Of a DNA stretch of 64,000 nt, positions 17,025-25,548 are shown in pieces. The DNA lies in assembly GCA_026417735.1 (NCBI GenBank), contig JAOACR010000007.1, forward strand, positions 62,001 to 126,000. Reading direction: 5' to 3'. This stretch comes from Kiritimatiellia bacterium. Lineage in GTDB: Bacteria > Verrucomicrobiota > Kiritimatiellia > PWTM01. Position 1 is the first letter of the stretch. Each line of letters opens with the position of its first letter. The notes beneath the pieces were generated by a model that was given only the letters and a program-made list of their open reading frames with translations, had not been told where the DNA came from and searched no databases. A program made the position numbers and the translations under genes.

Positions 17025-18389
17025 ATGAAAACGCGGTATGTTCGCCGACGAAGATTTCTAGCGGAGACGGGGCTCGGGCTGGGGGGCATGTTGTGGGGTA
17101 CCAGCCGGGCCTGGGCTGGCGCCAACGACCGGGTTCGCGTCGCGGTTCTCGGTATCCACGGGATGGGCCGGTCGCACATTCAGGAATACCAGAAGCTCGC
17201 GAACGTCGAGATCGCCGCGCTGTGCGATCCGGATTCGAATCTCTTCGCGCCCGTGATCAAGGAACACTTCGAGCAGCGCGGTCTGCGGCCGCCGAAAACC
17301 TACACCGATTTGCGGCGGCTCTATGAGGATAGGGAGATTGACGCCGTTTCGATCGTCACGCCGAACCACTGGCACGCGCTTGCGGCAATCTGGGCGATTC
17401 AGGCCGGCAAGCATGTCAGCGTGGAAAAGCCCTGCTGCCACAACGTGTACGAGGGCCAAAAGCTGGTTGAGGCCGCCCGAAAGTACCGCGTAATTGTGCA
17501 GGATGGCGCCGAGCAGCGCAGCAATCCGTGTGCGCAGACGATGGCGAAGTTCCTGCACGAGGGCGGCCTCGGCGAGGTCTATCTGGCGAAGGGTTTGTGT
17601 TACAAGTGGCGCAACACGATCGGCCGCTATCCGGACGAGCCGGTGCCGCCGGGGGTGGACTACGACCTATGGCTGGGGCCGGCGCCGAAACGGCCCTTCA
17701 ATCGCAACCGTTTTCACTACAACTGGCACTGGCACTGGGACTACGGCAACGGCGACCTTGGCAACCAAGGCGTGCACGAGCTGGATATTGGGCGATGGGG
17801 GCTCGGGGTCCGGCTGCCCACTCGCATTGTCGCCTCGGGCGCGCACGTGATGTTCGATGACGATCAACAGACGCCGAACGTGCTGTTCGTGGCCTACGAG
17901 TTTCCAAATCCCGCGGGTGGTGGCGACAAAAAGAAGATTCTCCAGTTTGAGGTCCGACACTGGGTTACGAACCGCGAGGACGCGATGTGGATGCGTCCGG
18001 TGAGCACCGCGGGATATGCCGCCACCAGCGCCGGCAACACGATCGGCAATCTGTTTTTCGGCTCCAAGGGGTATATGGTGAAGGACGTGAGCCGCTGGGC
18101 GACCTTTATGGGCGAGCAGCGTGAGCCCGGTCCGACCGGCTCTGGGGTGGGCAATCACTACCAGGTGTTTGTGGATGCCATCCGTTCTGGTGATCCGGCG
18201 ACGTTCAATCAAAGCATAGAGGAGGGTTTTTTGACCTGCGTGCTTGTGCACCTGGGCAACATCGCGTACCGGCTGGGCCGGTCGCTCGAGTTCGATCCGC
18301 AAACGCTCACGTTCCCCCATGACGCCGAGGCCAACGCGATGTTGACGCGCGAATATCGCGCGCCGTTCGTGGTGCCGGATCGCGTATAG
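17025..18389 (+). CDS. Tat-exported Gfo/Idh/MocA-family oxidoreductase
   Basis: 454 residues from ATG 17025, preceded by AAGGGGA at 17012-17018. The N-terminus has a twin-arginine signal (RRRRFLAETGLGLGG) ending near Ala-Trp-Ala. The Rossmann fold follows with VRVAVLGIHGMGRSH, TPNHWHALAAIWAIQAGKHV and the EKP motif in VSVEKPCCHN, whose lysine is the usual catalytic residue. The C-terminal half is the GFO_IDH_MocA sheet domain. Such NAD(P)-dependent enzymes act on sugars or cyclitols; secreted versions are greatly expanded in Planctomycetota and Verrucomicrobiota. Substrate is not predictable. Confidence 0.95.
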   Translation: MKTRYVRRRRFLAETGLGLGGMLWGTSRAWAGANDRVRVAVLGIHGMGRSHIQEYQKLANVEIAALCDPDSNLFAPVIKEHFEQRGLRPPKTYTDLRRLYEDREIDAVSIVTPNHWHALAAIWAIQAGKHVSVEKPCCHNVYEGQKLVEAARKYRVIVQDGAEQRSNPCAQTMAKFLHEGGLGEVYLAKGLCYKWRNTIGRYPDEPVPPGVDYDLWLGPAPKRPFNRNRFHYNWHWHWDYGNGDLGNQGVHELDIGRWGLGVRLPTRIVASGAHVMFDDDQQTPNVLFVAYEFPNPAGGGDKKKILQFEVRHWVTNREDAMWMRPVSTAGYAATSAGNTIGNLFFGSKGYMVKDVSRWATFMGEQREPGPTGSGVGNHYQVFVDAIRSGDPATFNQSIEEGFLTCVLVHLGNIAYRLGRSLEFDPQTLTFPHDAEANAMLTREYRAPFVVPDRV

Positions 18390-18468
18390 CCGGCTTCCGC
18401 CGCCGGTGTGAACCCGGCGACAGTGCCGATGTGTGGGCCGCCCGGCGCGGCGCCTCCGCCCGCCCGGG

Positions 18469-19074
18469 TCAGCGACGGCGGAGGGCGAGACGGACCAGCT
18501 CGCCCGCCTCCGCGTTCGCGACAGCGTCTGGCGGCAGCGCGGCGAGCATCGCCTGCGCTTCGGCAAGTTTGTATCCGAGCGACACGAGCGCCTCGAGCGC
18601 GTCGCGGACGCGCGGCTCCGCCGTCGCCTCCGCGCCGCCGGGCGATGCGGCGGCCGCGGCCAGCGCCTCGCCTTTCGAGATGCGATCGCGCAGCTCGACC
18701 ACCATCCGTTCGGCGGTTTTGCGGCCGACGCCGGAGATTGCGGTGAGCCGTTTCACATCGCCGTTCACGATCGCGGTGACCAGATCGCGCGGGGACAGTG
18801 CGCTGAGCGCGCTGAGCGCGGTCTTGGGACCGATGCCGCTGACCTGGAGCAGCAGCCGAAACATTTCGCGCTCCGGCTCGGTGACGAAGCCGTAGAGCGC
18901 CTGGCCGTCGGCCCAGACATGGTGGTGGGTGAGGATGCGACACTCGGTGCCCACCGGCGGCAGGCGGTCGTGGCTGCTGAGCGGAATGTGTACCTCGTAG
19001 CCGACGCCACCGCACACCACGACGATGCGGGTGGGGTGCTTCTCTGCGAGCCGGCCTTCGAGCGAGCTGATCAT
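18469..19074 (-). CDS. ruvA: Holliday junction branch migration protein RuvA
   Basis: 201 residues, typical RuvA length. An N-terminal OB fold (MISSLEGRLAEK, VGYEVHIPLSS), tandem helix-hairpin-helix motifs (LLQVSGIGPKTALSAL and LTAISGVGRKTAERMVVEL) and the C-terminal domain III (ALVSLGYKLAEAQAML) are all visible. RuvA tetramers bind four-way junctions and load RuvB. It is convergent with the oxidoreductase gene; ruvB lies about 41 kb away and ruvC is not in the window. Confidence 0.97.
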   Translation of the reverse strand: MISSLEGRLAEKHPTRIVVVCGGVGYEVHIPLSSHDRLPPVGTECRILTHHHVWADGQALYGFVTEPEREMFRLLLQVSGIGPKTALSALSALSPRDLVTAIVNGDVKRLTAISGVGRKTAERMVVELRDRISKGEALAAAAASPGGAEATAEPRVRDALEALVSLGYKLAEAQAMLAALPPDAVANAEAGELVRLALRRR

Positions 19075-19102
19075 CGGCCGCGATCGTATCCCGTCGGGTG
19101 AG

Positions 19103-20599
19103 TTATCGCACGCCGTCGCCGGGCGGCTGCGCAGTGGCGGGCGGGTGATCCGCTCGCAGCTCGCGTAGCCGCACAGCGCGCAGGTTCATGATGCCGGCAC
19201 GGGGCCGGCCGTCCGGGCGGGCCTCCAGCACGGTGAGGCCGGCCGGCAGCCGCAGCCGGCCCACCGTACGCTCGGTGAAGGTGCTCCAGCTGCCGGTCGA
19301 CGGCAGCGTGAACCGTAGGCTCTGGCGGCCGATGGCCAATAGCACGCGACTGTCCGGCGCCGCCCCGCCTCGCGCGTACTCCAGCACCACTTCGTACTCC
19401 GCTTCTTGCGGGACGCGAAACCGCCACACCAGGTAGTCGCGTTCGTCCGACCAGTATCCGATGTGGGCTCGGCCGCCGAGCTCTTCGATGCGGAACTTTG
19501 TGCCGTAACGGTCGGCACGCGCTGCCGGCAGCAGGATCTCGCGGCTCTCCGGCGCGGGCCGCTCCGCGCGCGCGGTCGTGACCGGTGGAGATGGTGGTGG
19601 AGTGGGGGGCGCGAGACGACGTGCGCGCGATGAGCGGATCGCCATGGGTACGGTGACCAGGCCCGTCGCGACTAGCGCCAGCGCGACCCGTCCGGCGGTC
19701 GTCCGCGGCCAGTGCAGCGGCGTGCGCCGCGCCGCCGTCGGTGGCGTTCGCGCTCCGGCGGCGAGATCGGCCGCATGCAGGTAGACCGCTGGGGCAACCA
19801 CGCCACCCACCTTGAGCCGGGCGACCTTGGGTGCTCGGATCGCTGCGTCATGCGCGGCGGGCAACGGTCGACCGCTTCGCAGAAAAGCGGGCAGCTCGAG
19901 TTCGGTCGCGCCGGCCCAAGCTGCCGCGCACGCCGCCACGTCAAACGCGCACCGGCGAAACTCGAGCCAACCGGCGGCGTCGTCGAACATCACATAGGCG
20001 GCCGCCGAACTGCCGTCTCGCGGATCGCCGACGGATCCGACGTTGATCAGATAGCGCAGGTGCGGATCTAGGGGCTGGTCATGGGCCGGGGCCGGCTCCA
20101 CGTGACCATCTCTGAGAATGAATACCGCTGGCACGTGGGTGTGGCCGATGAAGATCAGCCGGGCATCGGTGGCCCGGAAACAGACCTCCGCGTCGGCGGC
20201 GTCGTCGACGTAGCCGAACTCGGCTGGCGCCGCGGGTTCTGAGTGGACAAACAAGAGATCGTCGACCTCGACTGACAGCGGTAGGCCGCGGAAGAACTCC
20301 AGCGCCTGCTCGCCGAGCTGATGGCGCGTCCACCGTGCCGCGCGCCGTGCGCCGCGGCGGAAGCGCTCCATAGAGATGCGCCCGACCATCGCCGCCTCGT
20401 GGTTGCCCAGCACGCACAGCCGGCACCGCTCCTGCACGCTGGCGAGCACCTCGACCGGCCACGGTCCGTAGCCGACGACATCGCCGAGGCAGATTATTGC
20501 GTCGGCGCCGCGCGCGATCGCGTCGGTGAGCACTGCCTGCCAGGCCGGCAGGTTCGAGTGAATGTCCGAGACGACGGCCAGCCGCATAGCTCGCGTCAT
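19103..20599 (-). CDS. metallophosphoesterase - TM - beta-sandwich fusion
   Basis: 498 residues from ATG 20599 (ATG 20587 is a four-codon-shorter alternative). Residues 1-250 are a calcineurin-like phosphoesterase of the YfcE/DUF2851-like class with all metal motifs: VVSDIHSN, CLGDVVGYG, LGNHEAAM, FVHSEPA and IGHTHVP. A linker and one membrane helix (about 315-335) follow, then a proline-rich spacer and a C-terminal beta-sandwich (about 385-485: EYEVVLEYARGG, FTLPSTGSWSTF) resembling carbohydrate-binding or DUF5010-like modules. The catalytic half would be cytoplasmic and the sandwich outside. The fusion is unusual. Confidence 0.88.
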   Translation of the reverse strand: MTRAMRLAVVSDIHSNLPAWQAVLTDAIARGADAIICLGDVVGYGPWPVEVLASVQERCRLCVLGNHEAAMVGRISMERFRRGARRAARWTRHQLGEQALEFFRGLPLSVEVDDLLFVHSEPAAPAEFGYVDDAADAEVCFRATDARLIFIGHTHVPAVFILRDGHVEPAPAHDQPLDPHLRYLINVGSVGDPRDGSSAAAYVMFDDAAGWLEFRRCAFDVAACAAAWAGATELELPAFLRSGRPLPAAHDAAIRAPKVARLKVGGVVAPAVYLHAADLAAGARTPPTAARRTPLHWPRTTAGRVALALVATGLVTVPMAIRSSRARRLAPPTPPPSPPVTTARAERPAPESREILLPAARADRYGTKFRIEELGGRAHIGYWSDERDYLVWRFRVPQEAEYEVVLEYARGGAAPDSRVLLAIGRQSLRFTLPSTGSWSTFTERTVGRLRLPAGLTVLEARPDGRPRAGIMNLRAVRLRELRADHPPATAQPPGDGVR

Positions 20600-20662
20600 C
20601 TGCCCCACAAGACGGTAGAGCAGCCGGGCGGGCGCGCGCAAACGCGGACAGGGCCGACGGTG

Positions 20663-20707
20663 TCCATTCGTTGGACGCCGGCGGCTTGGGAGCGTCCAAG
20701 GATTGGA
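20663..20707. repeat. bipartite palindrome element, copy A
   Basis: Two 13-base palindromes of the form TCCAANNNTTGGA: TCCATTCGTTGGA at 20663-20675 (one mismatch) and TCCAAGGATTGGA at 20695-20707 (perfect arms). Their starts are 32 bases apart. The same two-part design with the same spacing occurs at 52701-52745. In addition TTGGACGC (20671-20678) can pair with GCGTCCAA (20692-20699). The element sits between divergent genes (metallophosphoesterase and rpe). Confidence 0.6.
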
Positions 20708-20736
20708 GAACCTGTCAGTGGTGGGAGCCGAACGTC

Positions 20737-20765
20737 TTGACCGGCAAGCGCCGCGCCGATAGCGT
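20737..20765 (+). promoter_or_regulatory. candidate sigma70-type promoter for rpe-lepA-lepB-kdsD
   Basis: TTGACC at 20737-20742 matches the -35 consensus at five of six bases; a 17-base spacer leads to TAGCGT at 20760-20765, a weak -10. It lies 34 bases before the rpe start. Recognised by eye only. Confidence 0.35.
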
Positions 20766-20798
20766 AGCCCGGCCGCGCGATGCGCGGAAAGGCTCCAC

Positions 20799-21476
20799 AT
20801 GCCGCTGCCCATTCAAATTTTGCCCTCGTTGCTTGCCGCCGATTTTGGCCGCATCGCCGAGGAGTGTCGCCGCGCGGAGACGGCGGGCGCCGACGCGTTG
20901 CACCTCGATGTGATGGATGGCCATTTTGTGCGGAACATCAGCTTTGGCCCGGAGATCGTGCGGGTCGCGCGGCGAAGCTGCGGCCTGCCGCTGCACGTGC
21001 ACCTGATGCTTGATCGGCCAGACCTGTATGTGCGGGTGTTCGTCGAGGCCGGTGCGGCGACGCTGTTGATCCACGTGGAGGCGCGATGTGACGTGGCCGG
21101 TGCGCTGAGAGAGATCCGCGCGCTTGGTGCGCGGCCGGGGCTGACGTTGAACCCGGAGACGCCGCTGGAGCTGGGAGATCCGTATCTCTCGGAAGGGCTG
21201 GTGGACGAGGTGCTGCTGATGAGCGTGCATCCGGGGTTCGGGGGCCAGTCCTTCCTCGAAGGGGTGCTGCCGAAGATTGCCGCGCTGCGCGCGGCGCGGC
21301 CGGCCCTGGCGATTTCGGTGGATGGTGGTATCGGTGAAGCGACCGGCGCCGCCTGCGCACGGGCGGGCGCGAACCTGCTCATCGCCGGCACGACGCTGTT
21401 TGGCACGCCGGACATGGCCGCCGCGATTGCACGGCTGCGCGCGGCGGCCTGCGCCGCGGCGGAGGGGGCCGGATGA
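20799..21476 (+). CDS. rpe: ribulose-phosphate 3-epimerase
   Basis: 225 residues, normal for this TIM-barrel enzyme of the pentose phosphate pathway, which interconverts ribulose-5-phosphate and xylulose-5-phosphate. Signatures: LPSLLAADFG, LHLDVMDGHFV with the metal-binding and catalytic Asp, HLMLDRPD, MSVHPGFGGQSF and SVDGGIG. ATG 20799 is preceded by GGAAAGG at 20786-20792. Its stop overlaps lepA by four bases. Ru5P is also the substrate of kdsD three genes on, giving the operon a loose metabolic link. Confidence 0.97.
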   Translation: MPLPIQILPSLLAADFGRIAEECRRAETAGADALHLDVMDGHFVRNISFGPEIVRVARRSCGLPLHVHLMLDRPDLYVRVFVEAGAATLLIHVEARCDVAGALREIRALGARPGLTLNPETPLELGDPYLSEGLVDEVLLMSVHPGFGGQSFLEGVLPKIAALRAARPALAISVDGGIGEATGAACARAGANLLIAGTTLFGTPDMAAAIARLRAAACAAAEGAG

Positions 21477-23278
21477 TTGTTCCTCCGGACCAAATCCGCA
21501 ACTTTTGCATCATCGCGCACATTGACCACGGCAAGTCCACGCTAGCCGACCGGATGCTGGAGCGGACCGGGCTGATTTCTCCGCGCGAGGCGATGCCGCA
21601 GGTGCTCGACGCCATGGACCTGGAGCGCGAGCGCGGCATCACGATCAAAGCGCACCCCGTCTGTATGCCGTACACCGCGCGCGACGGCCGCACCTATGCG
21701 TTTCACCTGATCGACACGCCCGGCCACGTGGACTTTTCCTACGAGGTGGCGCGCAGCATCGCGGCGTGCGAGGGCGCGGTGCTGGTGATTGATGCGACGC
21801 AGGGCGTGGAAGCGCAGACCGTTGCAAACGCGCTGCTGGCGATGGAGCACCGCCTCGAGATCATCCCGGTGTTGAACAAGATTGACCTGCCCGGTGCCGA
21901 CATTGCGGGCGTCTGCCGCCAGGTGGAGGACGTGCTGGCGATCCCGATGGACGAGGCGCTGGCGGTGAGCGCGAAGACCGGCGAAGGGGTGGACGAAGTG
22001 ATGGAGGCGATTGTGCGCCGGGTGCCGCCGCCCCGCCCGGGCCGGCCCGACACGGTCCGCGCGCTGGTGTTCGATTCGGCGTATGACGCGTATCGCGGTG
22101 TGGTGCCATATGTGCGGGTGGTGGACGGGCGGCTGGCGGTGGGCCAGCGCATCCGCCTGATGAGCACCGGCGCGGAGTATGAGATCAAAGAGGTCGGCCA
22201 GTTCCGGCCGCGTCCGGTGCCCGCGGAGGCGCTGGCGGCCGGGATGGTCGGCTACCTCGTGGCGACGATCCGGCACCCCTCTGAGGTGCGGGTGGGCGAC
22301 ACTGTGACCGATGCGCTGCGGCCCGCACCCGAGCCACTGCCCGGCTTCCGGCAGATCCGACCGATGGTCTTTTGCGGCCTGTACCCGGTGAACAGCGCCG
22401 ACTATGAGAAGTTGCGGGCGAGTCTCGAGCGCTACGCGCTGAACGACAGTGCGCTGCACTATCAACCCGAGTCCTCCTCGGCGCTGGGGCTCGGTTTTCG
22501 TTGCGGATTTCTGGGGCTGCTGCACATGGAGGTGGTACAGGAGCGGCTGCGACGCGAGTTCGACTGTGATCTGATCGCGACGTATCCGGGCGTTGTCTAC
22601 CGCGTGCACCGCACGGACGGAGTGGTGCAGGAAGTGGACAACCCCGCGTTGCTGCCGGATCCGACCCGCATTGAGAGGATCGAGGAGCCGATCATCCGCG
22701 CGCGCATCATCTGCCACAACGAACACATTGGCGATCTGATGCAGCTGATCATGGACAAGCGCGGTCAGGTCGCGACGACCGAATCGCTCGACCCGCGCCG
22801 TGTGATGCTGACCGCAACGCTGCCGCTGAACGAGGTACTGGTGGACTTTCACGATCGGCTGAAGAGCCTGAGCCGTGGCTACGCGTCGATGGACTACGAG
22901 CTGGCGGGGTACGCGCCGGCGGACATCGTGCGGCTGGACATCTTGGTGGCGGGCGAGCCGGTGGACGCGTTTGCGTGTCTGGTGCATCGCGACAAGGCGG
23001 CCGCCCGCGGCCGGCAGATCTGCCGTTCACTGTGCGAAGCGATCCCGCGGCACCAGTTCGCGATACCGATCCAGGCGGCCATCGGCCGCACGATCATTGC
23101 GCGGGAGACGATCCGCCCCTTCCGAAAGGACGTCACCGCGAAATGCTACGGCGGCGATATCACCCGCAAGCGCAAACTTCTGGAGCGCCAAAAGGAGGGC
23201 AAAAAACGCATGAAGCAGGTCGGCGAGGTGGGCATCCCGCAGGAGGCGTTCGTGCGGGTGCTGAAGGCGGACATATGA
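21473..23278 (+). CDS. lepA: elongation factor 4 (LepA), ribosome back-translocase
   Basis: 601 residues, the standard EF4 length. G1 is AHIDHGKST, followed by RERGITIKAHPV, G3 DTPGHVDFSYEV, G4 NKIDLPGAD. Domains II-V follow, with the EF4-specific C-terminal domain (FRKDVTAKCYGGDITRKRKLLERQKEGKKRMK, seen as TAKCYGGDITRKRKLL). EF4 remodels stalled ribosomes. The ATGA overlap with rpe and with lepB makes it the second gene of the operon; lepA-lepB adjacency is conserved in many bacteria. Confidence 0.98.
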   Translation: MIVPPDQIRNFCIIAHIDHGKSTLADRMLERTGLISPREAMPQVLDAMDLERERGITIKAHPVCMPYTARDGRTYAFHLIDTPGHVDFSYEVARSIAACEGAVLVIDATQGVEAQTVANALLAMEHRLEIIPVLNKIDLPGADIAGVCRQVEDVLAIPMDEALAVSAKTGEGVDEVMEAIVRRVPPPRPGRPDTVRALVFDSAYDAYRGVVPYVRVVDGRLAVGQRIRLMSTGAEYEIKEVGQFRPRPVPAEALAAGMVGYLVATIRHPSEVRVGDTVTDALRPAPEPLPGFRQIRPMVFCGLYPVNSADYEKLRASLERYALNDSALHYQPESSSALGLGFRCGFLGLLHMEVVQERLRREFDCDLIATYPGVVYRVHRTDGVVQEVDNPALLPDPTRIERIEEPIIRARIICHNEHIGDLMQLIMDKRGQVATTESLDPRRVMLTATLPLNEVLVDFHDRLKSLSRGYASMDYELAGYAPADIVRLDILVAGEPVDAFACLVHRDKAAARGRQICRSLCEAIPRHQFAIPIQAAIGRTIIARETIRPFRKDVTAKCYGGDITRKRKLLERQKEGKKRMKQVGEVGIPQEAFVRVLKADI

Positions 23279-24474
23279 AGCGCGTGGGCGAAGCCGTTGG
23301 CGGGGAGGGTCGGCCGGCGGGGGTGGGCGGAGTGTTGGGCGCCGCGATGCGGTGGTGGCAGTGGCGGAGACTGCGAAAAACCGCGCGGGAGGCGTTGCAG
23401 CACGCCCGACATGTGCGGGCGATGCGGGAGGATGTTGCCGGCGCGCCGGAGCTCGCCGGTGCGCGGACCGCGGAGGAACGGCTGGCCGCCGCGCTGCGCG
23501 CTCGCCGCGCCGAAGAGGTGGAGTCGGCGCTCGAAGAGCTCGACCGGGCGCTGCGCCGCCTTGCGCCGCCGCGCCGCTGGCCGCGCGCCCGGGAGTTCGT
23601 CGAGATTGCTGCGGTCGCCGGCGCGGTCGCCATGGCTTTGCGCTGCTACTTCGTGCAGCCGTTCCGCATTCCGACGGGTTCGATGATGCCGACCCTGTAC
23701 GGTGTGCAGATCCGCGATCAGGTCGGGCGGCGCTGGTACGACTGGCCGCCGCTCTCGTGGGTCGGCTGGGCGCTGTTCGGCGAGGGCTATGTGGAGGTTC
23801 GGGCGCGCTGCAACGGCTACGTCGGGCTCGCCGGTCGCTCCCCGGACGACGAGTATGACCTGATCCCCGTGTTCGCGGAGCCGCCCCGACGTGGCGTTCC
23901 TGCGCTAGCTCCGCCGGTGCTCCATCGCGCCCGCGCGAACCTGCCGCGTCGCGCCGCGGAGGGTGCGTTTGTCACCGAGGGTGAGCTGCTGGCGTCCGGC
24001 CGGGTGAAAATCGGCGACCACGTGTTCGTGGACAAGGTCCGCTACAACTTTCTGAAGCCGCGCCGTGGCGACATCATCGTGTTCGATGTCACACGCGTGG
24101 ATTTTCCCGGCCTGCGCGGCGATTTCTACATCAAGCGGCTCGCCGGCCTGCCGGGCGAACAGATTTCGATTCACCCCCCTCATCTGGTGGTCAACGGCCG
24201 GCCGGTGGAGTCGCCGTATCCGTTCCACCGGCTGTTGCGCGATCCGCGCTATCACGGCTACGAGCTGGCGACGGGGCCCTCGCCCCGCCGTCCGAAGCTC
24301 GCCGATGCGGCCGACGTGCTGGCGCTGGGCCCCGAGGAGTATCTGCCGCTGGGCGACAACACGCGGTCGAGTTTGGACGGTCGCTACTTTGGCCCGGTGA
24401 AAGCGGCCGACCTGGTGGGACCCGCGTTTGCGGTGTACTGGCCGCTGTCCCGACGCTGGGGATGGGTGCGATGA
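23275..24474 (+). CDS. lepB: signal peptidase I with N-terminal extension
   Basis: 399 residues from ATG 23275 (ATGA overlap with lepA). Signal peptidase I cleaves signal peptides outside the inner membrane using a Ser-Lys dyad. Here Ser136 in PTGSMMPTL and Lys287 in FYIKRLAGLPGEQI are visible, with box C RGDIIVFD and box E GDNTRSSLDGRYFG. Two features are atypical: about 110 arginine- and alanine-rich helical residues precede the only clear membrane helix (about 112-130), and about 110 extra residues separate boxes B and C. Large inserts occur in some PVC enzymes. Confidence 0.95.
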   Translation: MKRVGEAVGGEGRPAGVGGVLGAAMRWWQWRRLRKTAREALQHARHVRAMREDVAGAPELAGARTAEERLAAALRARRAEEVESALEELDRALRRLAPPRRWPRAREFVEIAAVAGAVAMALRCYFVQPFRIPTGSMMPTLYGVQIRDQVGRRWYDWPPLSWVGWALFGEGYVEVRARCNGYVGLAGRSPDDEYDLIPVFAEPPRRGVPALAPPVLHRARANLPRRAAEGAFVTEGELLASGRVKIGDHVFVDKVRYNFLKPRRGDIIVFDVTRVDFPGLRGDFYIKRLAGLPGEQISIHPPHLVVNGRPVESPYPFHRLLRDPRYHGYELATGPSPRRPKLADAADVLALGPEEYLPLGDNTRSSLDGRYFGPVKAADLVGPAFAVYWPLSRRWGWVR

Positions 24475-25490
24475 ACAGAAGACGGCGGAACGCGGCGCGC
24501 TCGCGGTCGCGCGGCGCGCCGGACCATGCGGCGGTCGCCCGGCGGGTGCTCGAGGTGGAGATCTCGGAACTGCGACGGGTGCAGCGGGACCTCGGCCGCA
24601 GCTTCAACCGTGTGGTCGAGCTGCTGCTGGGGCGTCTGGCGCAGGGGGGGAAGATGGTGTGGACCGGTGTGGGCAAAAACCTGCCGATCGCACAGAAGAT
24701 CGCCGCGACGCTCACCAGCACCGGCGCCCCCTCAGTGGTGATGCATCCCTCGGACGCCATGCACGGCGATCTGGGGGTCATCCAGCCTATGGACGCGGTG
24801 ATCGCGATGAGCTACAGCGGCGCATCGGACGAGCTGTTGCAGCTGGTTCCCGCGCTACGGCGCCTCGGACCACCGATCGTGGCGTTCACGGCCGATGAGC
24901 GCAGCCCGCTGGCGCGGTTGTGCGATGCGGTGCTTCGCGTGCGCGTGCGTCGCGAGGCCTGCCCGTTCAATCTCGCGCCCACCGCCAGCACCACCGCGAT
25001 GCTCGCGGTGGGCGACGCACTTGCGATCACGCTGCTGCAGGCGCGGGGGTTCGGCCGGGAGGACTACGCGAAGCTTCATCCCGCCGGTGCGATCGGCCGG
25101 GCGCTGCTGCTGCGGGTGCGCGACATCATGCGCACCGGTTCACGTCTGGCGACGGTGGATGTGACGGCGCGGGTGAGCGACGCGGTGCTCGCGATGACGC
25201 GCGCCCGCGCCGGATCGGTCGCCGTCGTGGATGACCGGGGCCGTCTGGCCGGCATTTTCACCGATGGCGATCTGCGCCGGCAGATGGCCGCGGGCATCCA
25301 TCCGGGTGAGCGGCCGATCTCGGAGGTCATGACGCGGGATCCGGTGTGCGTGGAGGCCGACCGGCTGGCGGTCGATGTGCTGAGAGCCTTTCGCGAACAC
25401 GCGATTGACGATCTTGTCGTAGTGGATCGCGAAGGGCGGGTCGTCGGTATGGTGGACTTGCAGGACCTGCCGCGGTTGAAGCTGCTATAG
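24471..25490 (+). CDS. kdsD: D-arabinose 5-phosphate isomerase
   Basis: 339 residues from ATG 24471 (ATGA overlap with lepB). The N-terminal SIS domain carries TGVGKNLPIAQKIAATLTSTG (seen as VWTGVGKNLP), HPSDAMHGDLG and MSYSGASDELL; two CBS domains follow (RDIMRTGS... and ISEVMTRDPVCVEAD). KdsD/KpsF converts ribulose-5-phosphate to arabinose-5-phosphate, the first step of Kdo synthesis for lipopolysaccharide, which implies a Gram-negative outer membrane. Other SIS-CBS sugar-phosphate isomerases are possible but less likely. Confidence 0.93.
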   Translation: MNRRRRNAARSRSRGAPDHAAVARRVLEVEISELRRVQRDLGRSFNRVVELLLGRLAQGGKMVWTGVGKNLPIAQKIAATLTSTGAPSVVMHPSDAMHGDLGVIQPMDAVIAMSYSGASDELLQLVPALRRLGPPIVAFTADERSPLARLCDAVLRVRVRREACPFNLAPTASTTAMLAVGDALAITLLQARGFGREDYAKLHPAGAIGRALLLRVRDIMRTGSRLATVDVTARVSDAVLAMTRARAGSVAVVDDRGRLAGIFTDGDLRRQMAAGIHPGERPISEVMTRDPVCVEADRLAVDVLRAFREHAIDDLVVVDREGRVVGMVDLQDLPRLKLL

Positions 25491-25497
25491 CCGGAAC

Positions 25498-25518
25498 CCG
25501 CGGTGCTGTCCGCCGCGG
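25498..25518. terminator. candidate bidirectional hairpin between convergent genes
   Basis: CCGCGG at 25498-25503 and again at 25513-25518 can form a six-pair stem with a nine-base loop, just after the kdsD stop and before the end of the convergent acyltransferase gene. No T-tract follows, so a terminator role is only a possibility. Confidence 0.25.
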
Positions 25519-25548
25519 CGCGCGCGACCGTTCCCTAGGGGTCGGGAC

